Of a stretch of 64,000 nt of DNA, positions 44,176 to 53,758 are shown piece after piece. The translations under genes were made by a program, and so were the position numbers. Position 1 is the first letter of the stretch. Every line of letters starts with the position of its first letter. The DNA comes from Bacteroidota bacterium (GTDB lineage: Bacteria > Bacteroidota > Bacteroidia > Chitinophagales > Saprospiraceae): contig JAFMDF010000002.1 in the NCBI GenBank assembly GCA_017857395.1, forward strand, positions 23,719 to 87,718. Direction: 5' to 3'. A model generated the notes under the pieces. It saw only the letters and a list, made by a program, of their open reading frames with translations. It did not search any database and had not been told where the DNA came from.

Positions 44176-45420
44176 TTACATTGCAATAAAAGCATAAGCA
44201 AAAACGATAACTGAAATAATTAAACCATACATAAAAATACGGTAGCAAGTCCGCAAATAATTATATTTTTTGGCTAAGACTTTTCCTAAAAAATAAAGGT
44301 CTCTTGTCATAGAACTATACAGAAAGTCGCTGTCCTTAATCATTTCCATCATGCCCCAATGGAAATCATCCATTTTCATATTATAGAAATTACCAAAGAA
44401 TAGTAAGTTCGATTTTTTTTGTCGAATATCTTCTCTGGTAAAAACCCCCTCTGTGACTTTAGGCATAGTGGATAAAGTCGCAAAAACGATAGAGGCTAAA
44501 CAAACGAATAAAAGTAATAAGGTAGGAATAATTAATTTAGGGTTATCTCCAAAATTCGGCACTAAAGTAGAAACTGAAATAGAAACAATGATGGCATTAA
44601 TACTCAACATAATATTCGCCTTATTATCGGCAATCGAACTTAAATTAACGTGGGTTCGGTAAGTCGTTCGATACATTGTTTCTACACCTCGACCTAAACG
44701 AATTTGAGTGATTTCTTTTTTGCCGCCACCTTTTTTTGCTTTCTTTTTCTTTTTATCTTTTTTATTCTTTTTTTTAGAAATAAGTGCCTTCTCTGCTTCA
44801 CTCAAACTTTCCCGATTTAATCTTGCTTTTTGCTTAACCAATTGCTTGATATGTTTTTGCTTATTTTTCTCGAAAAGTGCTTGTCCAACTGTCGTTTGAA
44901 ATTGGTGATTTTGCATGAATTCTAATTCAAAATCAATCCAATCTTGTTCATTCATCACTAATTCTTTCACCAAGACCAACTCTTCTCTAATTTTCCCACA
45001 TCGAGTCCAATAATTATCTTTTCCTAAATGACTTAAGTCGGCATCGCAAAGTATCTTTTCAAATAAAGTCTTGGGTGCTTGAGGATATTTTGTAGCTAAA
45101 ATACAATTTTGAATAGTTGTTATTGCAGCTATTGGGTAATCGTTTGCTTTCAGCAATTCAGTTGCATATTCTGCACTTCTTTGTTCATGCCCTTCTGCCC
45201 CTTGATTATAACCTGTATCGTGAAACCACGCAGCAATTTCTAATAACTCCCTATTTTCTGCGGTTACTTTCTCTAGCGCACAAATTTCCTTAACTGCATT
45301 AACCACATTTATAGTGTGTTGCAAATTATGATAGGCATATTTGTTGGAAATATGTTGCTCGAAGAATTTTCTAGTATAGTCTTCGACACTTTCTAATATG
45401 GCTTTTTGCGCTACTTGCAT
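44176..45420 (-). CDS. HD phosphohydrolase fused to a Pycsar effector (PycTM, DUF5706) membrane domain
   Basis: 414 residues. N-terminal HD domain with metal ligands H35 (HNLQH), H67-D68 (AAWFHDTG) and D126 (CDADLSH). A highly basic Lys linker (216-235) follows. The C-terminal part from about 245 starts MYRTTYRTHVNLSSIADNKANIMLSIN, the hallmark of DUF5706/PycTM, with two membrane helices (about 268-286, 297-315) and a third at 395-413. PycTM modules are known as membrane-damaging effectors activated by cyclic pyrimidine nucleotides in Pycsar anti-phage systems. No PycC-type cyclase lies nearby, so the trigger is unknown; the HD part might degrade a nucleotide signal. Confidence 0.82.
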   Translation of the reverse strand: MQVAQKAILESVEDYTRKFFEQHISNKYAYHNLQHTINVVNAVKEICALEKVTAENRELLEIAAWFHDTGYNQGAEGHEQRSAEYATELLKANDYPIAAITTIQNCILATKYPQAPKTLFEKILCDADLSHLGKDNYWTRCGKIREELVLVKELVMNEQDWIDFELEFMQNHQFQTTVGQALFEKNKQKHIKQLVKQKARLNRESLSEAEKALISKKKNKKDKKKKKAKKGGGKKEITQIRLGRGVETMYRTTYRTHVNLSSIADNKANIMLSINAIIVSISVSTLVPNFGDNPKLIIPTLLLLFVCLASIVFATLSTMPKVTEGVFTREDIRQKKSNLLFFGNFYNMKMDDFHWGMMEMIKDSDFLYSSMTRDLYFLGKVLAKKYNYLRTCYRIFMYGLIISVIVFAYAFIAM

Positions 45421-45834
45421 ATAGAATTTCTCTGCGTATTTTATACTATTATGGAGACTTACTTTATTAAAAGGTTAAATTATTAAAATTATTGGAAGAA
45501 TTCGCTAAAGATTTAGAAAAATATATCCTTAGTTAATCAATTTAGCCAATATTTTTGAATTAACCTTTTCTTTTTTACGTTTTTAATAGAAAGTATGTTT
45601 TTAAAAAAATAGTTATTTGCTGATTTTGGCAAAAGAAGGAATGATAACAATAGCTAAGAACATACATTAATTGTCTTAAATTATAAAAAGGTATTATTTG
45701 TTATTTGAGAAAATACTAAAAATAATAATTACATTGGTTTAGGACAGGTTTTAAAGGGAAGCCTTATTTTTGTCTTTATTTAAGTAGGAGATAAATTTTG
45801 AGGTTGTCTCAGAATGAAGATAAAATAAATATCC
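45421..45834. other. Divergent region between the HD-PycTM gene and nadE
   Basis: 414 nt, AT-rich. A TATTTTTG box at 45765-45772 probably serves nadE. Nothing else recognised. Confidence 0.45.
45765..45772 (+). promoter_or_regulatory. Putative nadE -7 box (TATTTTTG)
   Basis: Exact TAnnTTTG match 63 nt before the nadE ATG. Confidence 0.4.
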
Positions 45835-47472
45835 ATGAAAATAGCTGTAGCACAATTGAACTTTCACGTTGGTAATTTTGAAGGCAATCTTCAAAAAATG
45901 TTAGTTGCCGTAGAGACTGCCAAAAAGCAAAAAGCAGATATTGTTTGTTTTAGTGAATTGGCAACTACTGCTTATCCACCAAGAGATTTTGTAGAATTTG
46001 ATGACTTTGTAGACTTGGCGGAGGCTACTGTGAAAAAATTGGCTAAGGCTGCGAAAGGGATTGCGATTATTGTTGGTTCGATTAGTAGAAACCCTGTGAT
46101 TGAGGGAAAAGATTTATACAATTCTGCTTATTTTTTAGCAGATGGAAAAATTCAACAAGTACAGCATAAAGCACTTTTGCCAACCTACGATATTTTTGAT
46201 GAGTACCGTTATTTTGAACCTGCCAGCGAGTTTAATATTGTAGCATTTAAGGGCAAAAAAATTGCTTTAACGATTTGTGAAGATATGTGGAATTTAGGAA
46301 ATGAAAATCCTTTGTATACCATCTGTCCAATGGATGAGTTGATGTCCCAACAGCCAGATTTGATGATTAATATCTCGGCATCCCCATTTGCTTATGACCA
46401 TGCGCAAGAAAGAATTGAGGTATTAAAAGCGAATGTGGATAAATATAAATTGCCACTTTTTTATATCAATCATTCGGGCGCACAAACCGAAGTGATTTTT
46501 GATGGCGGTTCGATTATTATGTCTCCTGATGGAAAAGTTTTTGAGGAACTACCTTACTTTGAAGAATGTGTTAAAACATACAATTTAAAAGAGGTGATGA
46601 AAGGTGGGAAAGTATCGGAGCAGCCAAAAGATAAAATGCAATTAATCCATGATAGCATTGTCTTAGGCATTAAAGATTATTTTGGAAAACTAGGTTTTAA
46701 AAGAGCTATTTTAGGGTTGTCAGGTGGAATAGATTCGGCGGTAACAGCGGTATTAGCAGCAAGGGCTTTAGGCGCAGATAATGTAAGGGCTGTTTTAATG
46801 CCTTCTGAATTCTCTTCCGACCATTCAATAAATGATGCTAGAGATTTAGCTAAAAACTTGGGCATTCAATACGATATTATTCCGATTCAAAAAGCGTATG
46901 AGTCTTTTAAAGAATTATTATACCCTCATTTTTTAGGTACTTCTTTTAGTGTTGCTGAAGAGAATATTCAGGCAAGAACGAGAGGTGTTTTATTGATGGC
47001 AATGTCCAATAAATTTGGGAGTATTTTGTTGAATACATCTAATAAAAGTGAAGCAGCCGTTGGTTATGGCACTTTATATGGCGACATGTGTGGCGGTTTA
47101 TCCGTCATTGCAGATGTCTATAAAACAGATGTTTTTGCTTTGGCAAGATACATGAATAAAGATGGGGAGGTCATTCCAGAAAATACAATTACGAAACCAC
47201 CGTCTGCGGAATTGCGTCCTGACCAAAAAGATTCTGATAGTTTGCCTGAGTACGATATATTGGATGAAATATTATTCCAATACATCGAAAAACAGCAAGG
47301 GCCAAAAGAAATTATTAAAATGGGCTTTGATGAACAATTAGTTCGTCGAATTTTACGATTAGTAAATATCAATGAGTTTAAACGCTATCAGACACCGCCT
47401 ATTTTGCGGGTGTCTTCTAAAGCTTTTGGTATGGGGCGGCGGATGCCTATTGTAGGGAAATATTTATCTTAA
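45835..47472 (+). CDS. nadE: Glutamine-dependent NAD+ synthetase
   Basis: 545 residues, last step of NAD synthesis (amidation of deamido-NAD). Residues 1 to about 260 are a carbon-nitrogen hydrolase (glutaminase) domain with the Glu-Lys-Cys layout: CFSELATTAYPPRD, HKALLPTYDIFDEYRYF, and LTICEDMW (nucleophilic Cys). Residues about 270-545 are the synthetase with the ATP-PPi loop SGGIDS (296-301), NTSNKSEAAVGYGTLYGD and KPPSAELRPDQKDSD. Same strand as gldH, 67 nt apart with a palindromic repeat between. Confidence 0.97.
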   Translation: MKIAVAQLNFHVGNFEGNLQKMLVAVETAKKQKADIVCFSELATTAYPPRDFVEFDDFVDLAEATVKKLAKAAKGIAIIVGSISRNPVIEGKDLYNSAYFLADGKIQQVQHKALLPTYDIFDEYRYFEPASEFNIVAFKGKKIALTICEDMWNLGNENPLYTICPMDELMSQQPDLMINISASPFAYDHAQERIEVLKANVDKYKLPLFYINHSGAQTEVIFDGGSIIMSPDGKVFEELPYFEECVKTYNLKEVMKGGKVSEQPKDKMQLIHDSIVLGIKDYFGKLGFKRAILGLSGGIDSAVTAVLAARALGADNVRAVLMPSEFSSDHSINDARDLAKNLGIQYDIIPIQKAYESFKELLYPHFLGTSFSVAEENIQARTRGVLLMAMSNKFGSILLNTSNKSEAAVGYGTLYGDMCGGLSVIADVYKTDVFALARYMNKDGEVIPENTITKPPSAELRPDQKDSDSLPEYDILDEILFQYIEKQQGPKEIIKMGFDEQLVRRILRLVNINEFKRYQTPPILRVSSKAFGMGRRMPIVGKYLS

Positions 47473-47475
47473 TCT

Positions 47476-47530
47476 GTAGCGCCAAGCTCTGCTTGGCGGG
47501 CAATTTACCAAGCGAAGCTTGGCACTACAA
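47476..47530. repeat. CCAAGC...GCTTGG palindromic repeat unit
   Basis: cgccaagctctgcttggcg (8-bp stem) followed by ccaagcgaagcttgg and actaca. The unit taccaagcRRAGCTTGGCACTACA-type also occurs at 27869-27893. It fills the gap between nadE and gldH. Confidence 0.7.
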
Positions 47531-47539
47531 ATCAAATCA

Positions 47540-48019
47540 ATGTCCAAGAAATATTTTTTCAGCTTACTTTTCTTACTACCCTTATTTCTTATAAATTGTG
47601 GGGAAAGCTACCTATTTGAAAAGACTTATGAAATAGAAAAAGGAGCATGGCAATACGAGAATACCCTAGACTATTCTTTTGAAATAACGGATACGACAAA
47701 AGTTTATAATCTTTTATTGGAAGTCGGCCACTCCCTAGATTATTCTTACCAGAATTGTTATTTTAAAATTTATACCCAATTTCCTTCTGGGGAAAAATCG
47801 GAACAATTATTATCCATTGATTTAGCTGATGGAATTGGTCGATGGCAGGGAGATTGTAATAATAAATCCTGTACCATTTTATTGGATATACAAAAACAAG
47901 CATTTTTTAATGCTTTGGGAACTCATACCATTACCTTAGAACAGTATATGCGAAAAAATCCATTGAAAGGCATTGAAAGTTTGGCGATTAAATTGGAAGA
48001 TACTGGTTTAAGTAAATAA
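47540..48019 (+). CDS. gldH: Gliding motility lipoprotein GldH
   Basis: 159 residues from the ATG at 47540 (MSKKYFFSLLFLLPLFLINC); the frame reaches a TTG inside the upstream palindromic repeat, which is not a likely start. Lipoprotein signal with lipobox LINC. The mature part (YLFEKTYEIEKGAWQYENTL, YSFEITDTTKVYNLLLEVGH, LAIKLEDTG) matches the GldH family. In flavobacteria GldH is needed for gliding, but homologues also occur in non-gliders, so motility is not proven. Terminator hairpin follows. Confidence 0.88.
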   Translation: MSKKYFFSLLFLLPLFLINCGESYLFEKTYEIEKGAWQYENTLDYSFEITDTTKVYNLLLEVGHSLDYSYQNCYFKIYTQFPSGEKSEQLLSIDLADGIGRWQGDCNNKSCTILLDIQKQAFFNALGTHTITLEQYMRKNPLKGIESLAIKLEDTGLSK

Positions 48020-48041
48020 CCCGTAAATATGACTTCATTCA

Positions 48042-48087
48042 TCTGAAAGCGTTGAACAAAAGAAAATTATTATTCAACGCTTTCAGA
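48042..48087. terminator. Hairpin between gldH and the convergent dehydratase-like gene
   Basis: Perfect 15-bp stem (48042-48056 with 48073-48087), 16-nt loop. No long T-run, so its strength is uncertain. Confidence 0.65.
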
Positions 48088-48101
48088 ATAGGGAATACTG
48101 C

Positions 48102-49631
48102 TTATACCGCAAAAACACGTTCAAAATAACTTCCAACTTCCTCTACAATTACACTTTTATCGCCTTCTATCTCCACACCAGCAATAATTTTTGCTAAGCG
48201 TTTTTTGTATTCCATCTGCATTGCTCGACCAATTTGAATTCGCTGCGCTTGTGGAGAACCTGCGCCGTGCATACTTTCCGTTAAATAACCAACGGCATTT
48301 CTTCCCAAAGTCATATTTTCAATCAAGCGTAAAATACGCATTCTATCTTCTGTTTTAACACTCGCTTTTCCTCGTAAATATTTTTGGATTAAACCACCAA
48401 TCTCTGGGTGATTGAGTTCTTGTTCAGAAGGCATGGTAGCCACTAATCCACCTCCTATATCTTGTGCCAATCGGCCAATTTCATAAGGTAATTTCGTGAC
48501 GTGATGTTTACAAACATTGGCAATCATACTATCACAGATATAAGCGCCCGATTTGGTTTCGTATCCTTGGTAAGATGCCGCTATTCCCGTCGCATAAATG
48601 GTCTCATTTAAATGCGTCATTTCTACCAATTTATCTTTGATATGAGAAGCTTTTGGAATTCCATTCATCTCTGCAATATTGGCTGCTGCGCCAATCAAAA
48701 CATCACCTACGCCACTTTTACAAACATAACTTCTTCTATGATAAGCAGTAAATCGTTCGACTAATAGGGCAGCAAAATCGTATTCGCCATCCATGAATAT
48801 ATATTTATTAGGAATGAACACCTCCTCAAAGATGACCATTGCTTCTTGTCCTCCATACTTCGCATTTCCGACATCAATTGAACCTTCTTCCATACTCCGA
48901 GTATCGCAAGATTGGCGACCATAAATATAGGTAATGCCTTTGGCATCTACAGGAACTGCGCCTGTAATCGCATAAGCTTTATCCCCTTCTCCTAAACGCA
49001 TTGTTGGCATGACAATCATATAATGAGAGTTGATACAACCTGTTTGGTGTGCTTTTGCCCCACTTATATAAACACCTTCGGCCGTTCGTTTCGTGATATG
49101 CACAAACATATCAGGGTCTTCTTGCTGATGTGGCGCTAGGCTTCTATCTCCTTTTACATCCGTCATTGCACCGCCGACCACATAATTATATTGGTGCATT
49201 AAGGTTAGAAAACCTTTTAATCTTTCATGGTAAGTTGTACCGTGTTTTTCATCTATCTCAAACGTTACCGAATATAGGGAATTAAAGGCATCCATACCAA
49301 CACAACGCTGAAAACAAGTACCTGTAATTTGCCCTAGTTTTCGTTGCATTTTATTTTGCAAAACCAATTGCTTGGTATCTGTGCAGATATTTAAAAAACG
49401 ACTAACTGGTTCGCCTGTAAAAGGAGAAATAACCGAGGCTAATTCAGGTGCATGAACGGCTAATTCATACGTTTCTGCAATGGCATTAATAGAAGGACGA
49501 ATCATTGGATGTTCGACATAATCTTTGACTTTTTCGCCAAAAAGATAAATGGTTAAACCTCTTCCTCGGAGGGAGTTGATGTAAGAAGTGCCGTCGGTAA
49601 TCTTTGTTGGTGTTTCGTTTGTTGTGGTCAT
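48102..49631 (-). CDS. 4-hydroxybutyryl-CoA dehydratase-like flavoprotein (HpaB/AbfD family)
   Basis: 509 residues, all along the length of the 4-hydroxyphenylacetate 3-hydroxylase/AbfD family. The Fe-S ligands of AbfD (two Cys spaced by three residues, then His and Cys) appear as C106 and C110 (GTCFQRC), H298 and C304 (AYHRRSYVCKSG). By memory, the classic AbfD has SYGGC, so here one residue is missing between His and Cys. AbfD dehydrates 4-hydroxybutyryl-CoA to crotonyl-CoA. GVGDVLIGAAA and MHGAGSPQAQR also fit. The Cys pair argues against a plain HpaB hydroxylase. No 4-hydroxybutyrate or CoA-transferase genes are adjacent. Confidence 0.82.
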   Translation of the reverse strand: MTTTNETPTKITDGTSYINSLRGRGLTIYLFGEKVKDYVEHPMIRPSINAIAETYELAVHAPELASVISPFTGEPVSRFLNICTDTKQLVLQNKMQRKLGQITGTCFQRCVGMDAFNSLYSVTFEIDEKHGTTYHERLKGFLTLMHQYNYVVGGAMTDVKGDRSLAPHQQEDPDMFVHITKRTAEGVYISGAKAHQTGCINSHYMIVMPTMRLGEGDKAYAITGAVPVDAKGITYIYGRQSCDTRSMEEGSIDVGNAKYGGQEAMVIFEEVFIPNKYIFMDGEYDFAALLVERFTAYHRRSYVCKSGVGDVLIGAAANIAEMNGIPKASHIKDKLVEMTHLNETIYATGIAASYQGYETKSGAYICDSMIANVCKHHVTKLPYEIGRLAQDIGGGLVATMPSEQELNHPEIGGLIQKYLRGKASVKTEDRMRILRLIENMTLGRNAVGYLTESMHGAGSPQAQRIQIGRAMQMEYKKRLAKIIAGVEIEGDKSVIVEEVGSYFERVFAV

Positions 49632-49873
49632 ATTTTTTTTTAGAAGTCAGAAGCGAGACCAGAAATTTCAATTTCTTATCAGAAGTCAGGCTTACATTAA
49701 GGCAAGTACTGTGATAGAATAAATGAACAATTTTTAAATGGTTAGATAGCTCCTGATTAGGTTTCGGACTACAAGTCCTAACAAGCAACCTTTTTTAGTT
49801 GTTAACTTATTTTGTCTGACAATGTAATGGTCTAAATTTTGACAGTTTATAGTCTCTTTAAAGCTTAAAATTA

Positions 49874-52132
49874 CTACTTTATCCCTATTATTTTATTGGC
49901 AGGATGTAAAATATCGGTAAATAATTTTAAATTCTCTTGATTTTCTTCCAAATAGAAGGCGTTCAAAATATCTTGTTTCTCTCTCTCTGTTAAATGATAG
50001 GTCATAGAAGCCATTTCATTTTGCTTGGTTGGTTGATAAGAAAAACGAATGACATCAAAATGGTCTTCTCCTAGAAGGTCAAAAATAAAACCTAGATTCG
50101 TGTCATGTTGAAACTCTTGTAGTTTTAATAACTTACCTGCAATACCCAGCGGGTTAAAAATACTACCAATTAATCCATCTTCATCACTTGGGGTGATTTC
50201 ATTAATACCGTCTTTTGTATCTATTTGCACTAACACCACCCCACTTGTATTGTCAATAATCCAATCTTTGAAAACGTGTATAAAGCGGGTTGCTGAGGTA
50301 ATACCATGATTGTCTCTGAACCCTGCATCCAATACTTCTATTTTTGGGTTACTAGGTAAATGCACATTAGGTAAAATATAAGGATAGGTGGCATTCATTC
50401 TTAAAGCTGTCGTAAACTTTAAATTCATGGCATCTTGCGCTCGAAATACTTTTCCAAAATCTACCGCATCGGTTTTTACTGTATTTCGCTTACGCTCAAA
50501 GATAGGCGTTTTGGTCATATAAGATACGCCTTGTGGCGAAATGACCATTCGACGACCATCATTGACAATGGAAGGTGTAATAAAAAGCATAGGAATAGTG
50601 GCTTGTTGTTCTGGTGTTTTATAAGCACTAATCGTTTTATCTAGAATGCCTTCCGTATTTTCATTAAACTGTTTCTCAAAAATATACCCTCGGTCTTTAT
50701 GATATTCGTAGCCGCCCGATTTAAAAGTTGCCCAAGGCAAAAATAGATCATTGGATACGATGGTAAAAGTGATAGAATTTAGTAAATCTGTAGAAATATT
50801 TTCGATGTGTTTATTATCATAAAAGTCTGTTTCTTTTCCCAATGTTTTTTGCAAATAGACTTCTCGCATATAAGCAGCGCCTAGCATACCACCTGAAGCC
50901 CCTGAAATTAAGGACGTATGATTCATTAATTTTCCGCCTAAAGCCTTGTCTACTTGTTGCATTACTTGAGTCGTCCAAGTAGCTGCTTTCATACCACCAC
51001 CACTGACACAAAGTAGCACCATTTTAGGTTTTGCTTGTTTTTGCTTTTGCTTCCAATTATTTAGAATAGCGGTAGTGTTTTCAATATCAGGTACGGTATA
51101 TTTTGGGAAACTTTGAATATCTAAAGCATCGGTCGTATAACTTGTTTTACTCGTATTATAATTCAAGCCATAAGCCCTATTTTCATGACTAAAGAATTCA
51201 TATTTTGTCAATTGTTGCACACCCGCCAAAAGTAAAATAATAATAGTCATTCGCCACTTACCAAACCAAAAAGTAACCGCTCCAACCAAAGCAATAATCA
51301 TACTGCAAAGAATAAAAACACTAGAAGCAGCAGGCAACCTAGAATAAGGATTGTCTATTAAGAAACCTAGTAAGATTAAAAGGAAAAACCCAAATAATTG
51401 TACGACTAAGATATTTAAATGGTTTTGCTTAAATACTTTGAACAAAGTTTCTTTATCATAGTGAGTAACACTACGAACTAACATTGGTCGAAAGTCGGTT
51501 GATAAATAAGTATCGACTTTCCATTCTGTCCGATTTTCTCTAATAGAATCTATATTAATGTAAGGTCGTCCTGGAGCTAATTTTCCTTTTAAATTAGGTG
51601 GTATTTCCCTCGTTTTTGCAAAATGCAAAATGTCTTTATTGGTAAATTCAAAATAGACCGCTAGTAAGGAAATGAGTAATAGGTTTCCTAATAGAAAACC
51701 ACTACAATTTAACATAATATTCTCGAAAGACCGCAATTCATAATAGCCTTGAAAATAGACGATATGGAGAAAATAAAAGACAAAAAAAGAAAAAGGGATG
51801 ATGAAATTATTAATGCAAAATTTGGTGAAGGGTTTAGCCATCGTTGCGATAAATGGAAAGCGGTGGGCATCCAATAAATAGGTCGTTAGATTCCAAGCCA
51901 TCATAAATGCACCAAACCAAAAACCAACAATAAAAAAGCTAAAAAAATTAATTTCACCTAAATATTCAGGTGATAGAAAAAGATATTTCACCCCAAAAAT
52001 ATTTCCAATTTGTCCGCTGATTAATAAAGCGAGTAGTATCCAAGTAAACAATAAAATTAAGTTACTCCTAAAATGCAAAATGAGCAATTGGAAGGGAAAG
52101 GAGTAATAAATATTTCTTAAGCGTTTCCTCAT
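49874..52132 (-). CDS. Membrane-anchored patatin-like phospholipase
   Basis: 752 residues. The N-terminal about 310 residues hold several membrane helices (about 22-42, 64-85, 108-127, 140-162, 240-260, 268-292, 295-308). The C-terminal patatin domain begins at MVLLCVSGGGMKAATW (oxyanion-hole GGG at 378-380), with nucleophile S413 in GASGG and catalytic D602 in LDAGFRDNHG. It probably cleaves acyl chains from lipids at the inner membrane. Such multi-pass patatins are found in Bacteroidota; the physiological role is not known. The gap of 242 nt after its stop (49632-49873) shows nothing special. Confidence 0.88.
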   Translation of the reverse strand: MRKRLRNIYYSFPFQLLILHFRSNLILLFTWILLALLISGQIGNIFGVKYLFLSPEYLGEINFFSFFIVGFWFGAFMMAWNLTTYLLDAHRFPFIATMAKPFTKFCINNFIIPFSFFVFYFLHIVYFQGYYELRSFENIMLNCSGFLLGNLLLISLLAVYFEFTNKDILHFAKTREIPPNLKGKLAPGRPYINIDSIRENRTEWKVDTYLSTDFRPMLVRSVTHYDKETLFKVFKQNHLNILVVQLFGFFLLILLGFLIDNPYSRLPAASSVFILCSMIIALVGAVTFWFGKWRMTIIILLLAGVQQLTKYEFFSHENRAYGLNYNTSKTSYTTDALDIQSFPKYTVPDIENTTAILNNWKQKQKQAKPKMVLLCVSGGGMKAATWTTQVMQQVDKALGGKLMNHTSLISGASGGMLGAAYMREVYLQKTLGKETDFYDNKHIENISTDLLNSITFTIVSNDLFLPWATFKSGGYEYHKDRGYIFEKQFNENTEGILDKTISAYKTPEQQATIPMLFITPSIVNDGRRMVISPQGVSYMTKTPIFERKRNTVKTDAVDFGKVFRAQDAMNLKFTTALRMNATYPYILPNVHLPSNPKIEVLDAGFRDNHGITSATRFIHVFKDWIIDNTSGVVLVQIDTKDGINEITPSDEDGLIGSIFNPLGIAGKLLKLQEFQHDTNLGFIFDLLGEDHFDVIRFSYQPTKQNEMASMTYHLTEREKQDILNAFYLEENQENLKLFTDILHPANKIIGIK

Positions 52133-52514
52133 TTGGGAGATACTGAAAGTTTTGGTTAAGAAGAATGTAGTAATAAAACTATTTTGCTGTCAATTTAGTT
52201 GCTTCTACATTTTAATGCAATGCCCCTTTGTAGTTATTTTGACGAAAGCATCTGCAATTTTAAGCCTTTCATGACAAATAAAAAACGGTAAGACAAAGTG
52301 GTCTCCAAAAGACCTACAGTATCTTACCGTTTTAATGATATAGATTTGCGAATATTAAAGTAATCAGATTGAAAGTTGATATTATGAAAATATTAAATCA
52401 ATATCTAAAGCAACACGACTGCGCATGCGGGCGGATCCATTGGGCTTTAATAGTATATGTCCCCAACGGATTCTTCTCTTTTTATCAATTGAAGCTCTAT
52501 TAAACCTAAAAATC
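52133..52514. other. Gap with a two-tier hairpin
   Basis: 382 nt between the patatin start and the GumN stop, both minus strand. Contains the terminator at 52282-52333 and a short GC-rich patch (about 52418-52436). No gene. Confidence 0.5.
52282..52333 (-). terminator. Probable terminator of the TraB/GumN gene
   Basis: Outer stem aaaacggtaaga/tcttaccgtttt (52282-52293 with 52322-52333) encloses an inner stem ggtct/agacc (52300-52304 with 52310-52314). The minus-strand product of the gene at 52515 would run into it after about 180 nt. Confidence 0.7.
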
Positions 52515-53471
52515 TTATAAAGTCCGATAATTCATTGGTGTCAAAATAAAACCTTCTGCTTTTAATAAATTGACAACGCCGTTATTCCCACCTAAATGTC
52601 CAGCACCTACTGCAAAAAATGTGACTTGCTCGCCCATCATTTTCTGCATTACGGGAATCCAATTTTTATTTCGACCAACCAATAAAAGGTCTTCATATTG
52701 TCCGACACCTTCTTCATCTGCCGCAAACATTTTCATCATTCCCTTTAAGTCTTGGTTTTTATATAATTTGACCATTTCGTCTAATTGATCTGTACTAGAA
52801 CTCTCTACTTTAATACTCTCATATAACATAGCTGCTTGTGCTTCATAAGGAATGCTATCAAACATACTCATTTGGTATTCGGCGGTTTCTAAACCACCAA
52901 TTGTTTTTTCTTTGCCTTTAGCCATTTCCATAAATTCCATTTCATAACTCATCATTTCGCCTGTATTTAAACCGCCGCCACCAGTCATGTCCATCGATCC
53001 GAAGACAGATAAAAACATGGGTTTTATTTTTTCCATCATCTGCCACATAAAATCATTCATGCCCATTTCTGCAAAATGTGCCTTCACTTCTTTATACTTA
53101 TTGGGTTCTAGGAAATCACTTAAAGTTTGTCCATCAGTCATAAATGCTTTCATCATCAAGCTCATTTGAGTGCCCATATCCATCATATCTTCCATATTAA
53201 TTTCAAAAGTCACTTTTTTACTTTTATTAAAAGCAGTTTTAGTAGCGTCCGTTAAGAAGAAGTCCTCTTTAGCAATTAAGTGAATGGTTCCATATAAATA
53301 AGAGGTGTCTTGTAAACCGTTGCCACTAATTGCCCAAAGTAAGGAATTGGCAATTGGTTTTGGTGCAACCGTTTTTTCAACTGCTTTTTCAATAGGCATT
53401 TTAGCCTCTTGTGCCGTTACTGCACCGAATCCAATGAAAAAGAAAAATAGATAATTAAATAAGAATTTCAT
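52515..53471 (-). CDS. TraB/GumN-family secreted protein
   Basis: 318 residues with a signal peptide (FNYLFFFFIGFGAVTAQEA). Family blocks: LLWAISGNGLQDTSYLYGTIHLI near the start, GLETAEYQMSMFDSIPYE in the middle, and FFAVGAGHLGGNNGVVNLLKAEGF at the end (GTIH and GAGHLGG carry the conserved His residues of the TraB/Tiki metalloprotease-like fold). A Met-rich central part is notable (MEDMMDMGTQMSLMMKAFM). Function in Bacteroidota not established; probably periplasmic peptidase-like. Confidence 0.88.
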   Translation of the reverse strand: MKFLFNYLFFFFIGFGAVTAQEAKMPIEKAVEKTVAPKPIANSLLWAISGNGLQDTSYLYGTIHLIAKEDFFLTDATKTAFNKSKKVTFEINMEDMMDMGTQMSLMMKAFMTDGQTLSDFLEPNKYKEVKAHFAEMGMNDFMWQMMEKIKPMFLSVFGSMDMTGGGGLNTGEMMSYEMEFMEMAKGKEKTIGGLETAEYQMSMFDSIPYEAQAAMLYESIKVESSSTDQLDEMVKLYKNQDLKGMMKMFAADEEGVGQYEDLLLVGRNKNWIPVMQKMMGEQVTFFAVGAGHLGGNNGVVNLLKAEGFILTPMNYRTL

Positions 53472-53688
53472 TCAATATTTTTTATGTGTAGTGGGCGAAA
53501 TAGCAAATAGGTCAACGACCTTATTAATTGCTGATAAATCTTTCACCCATAAAATTACTTTTTAGACAGCAATATAGCTGACTTGTTTCTAAAGAGAATC
53601 CTAAAATTTAAAGAATAGTTTAAAAGTTACTGTTTTTTAAATACTTTATGCTAAATCATTTCTATATTTCGCAGGTTTTCTACGTAGC

Positions 53689-53739
53689 GGCGACTTCATT
53701 CGCCGAGACTATCCATCTTAAAAGGCGAATGAAGTCGCC
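53689..53739. repeat. Inverted repeat before the gntP-type gene
   Basis: Perfect 16-bp arms (53689-53704 and 53724-53739; ggcgacttcattcgcc), 19-nt spacer. It lies inside the extended open frame upstream of the transporter and ends 19 nt before its probable ATG. Confidence 0.8.
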
Positions 53740-53758
53740 TATGTATAACGAAAAAGAT

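Noticed and set aside
48102..49631. Plain 4-hydroxyphenylacetate 3-monooxygenase (HpaB)
   Set aside because: The two-Cys motif at 106/110 together with H298 and C304 fits the Fe-S dehydratase branch better; the hydroxylase lacks these ligands.
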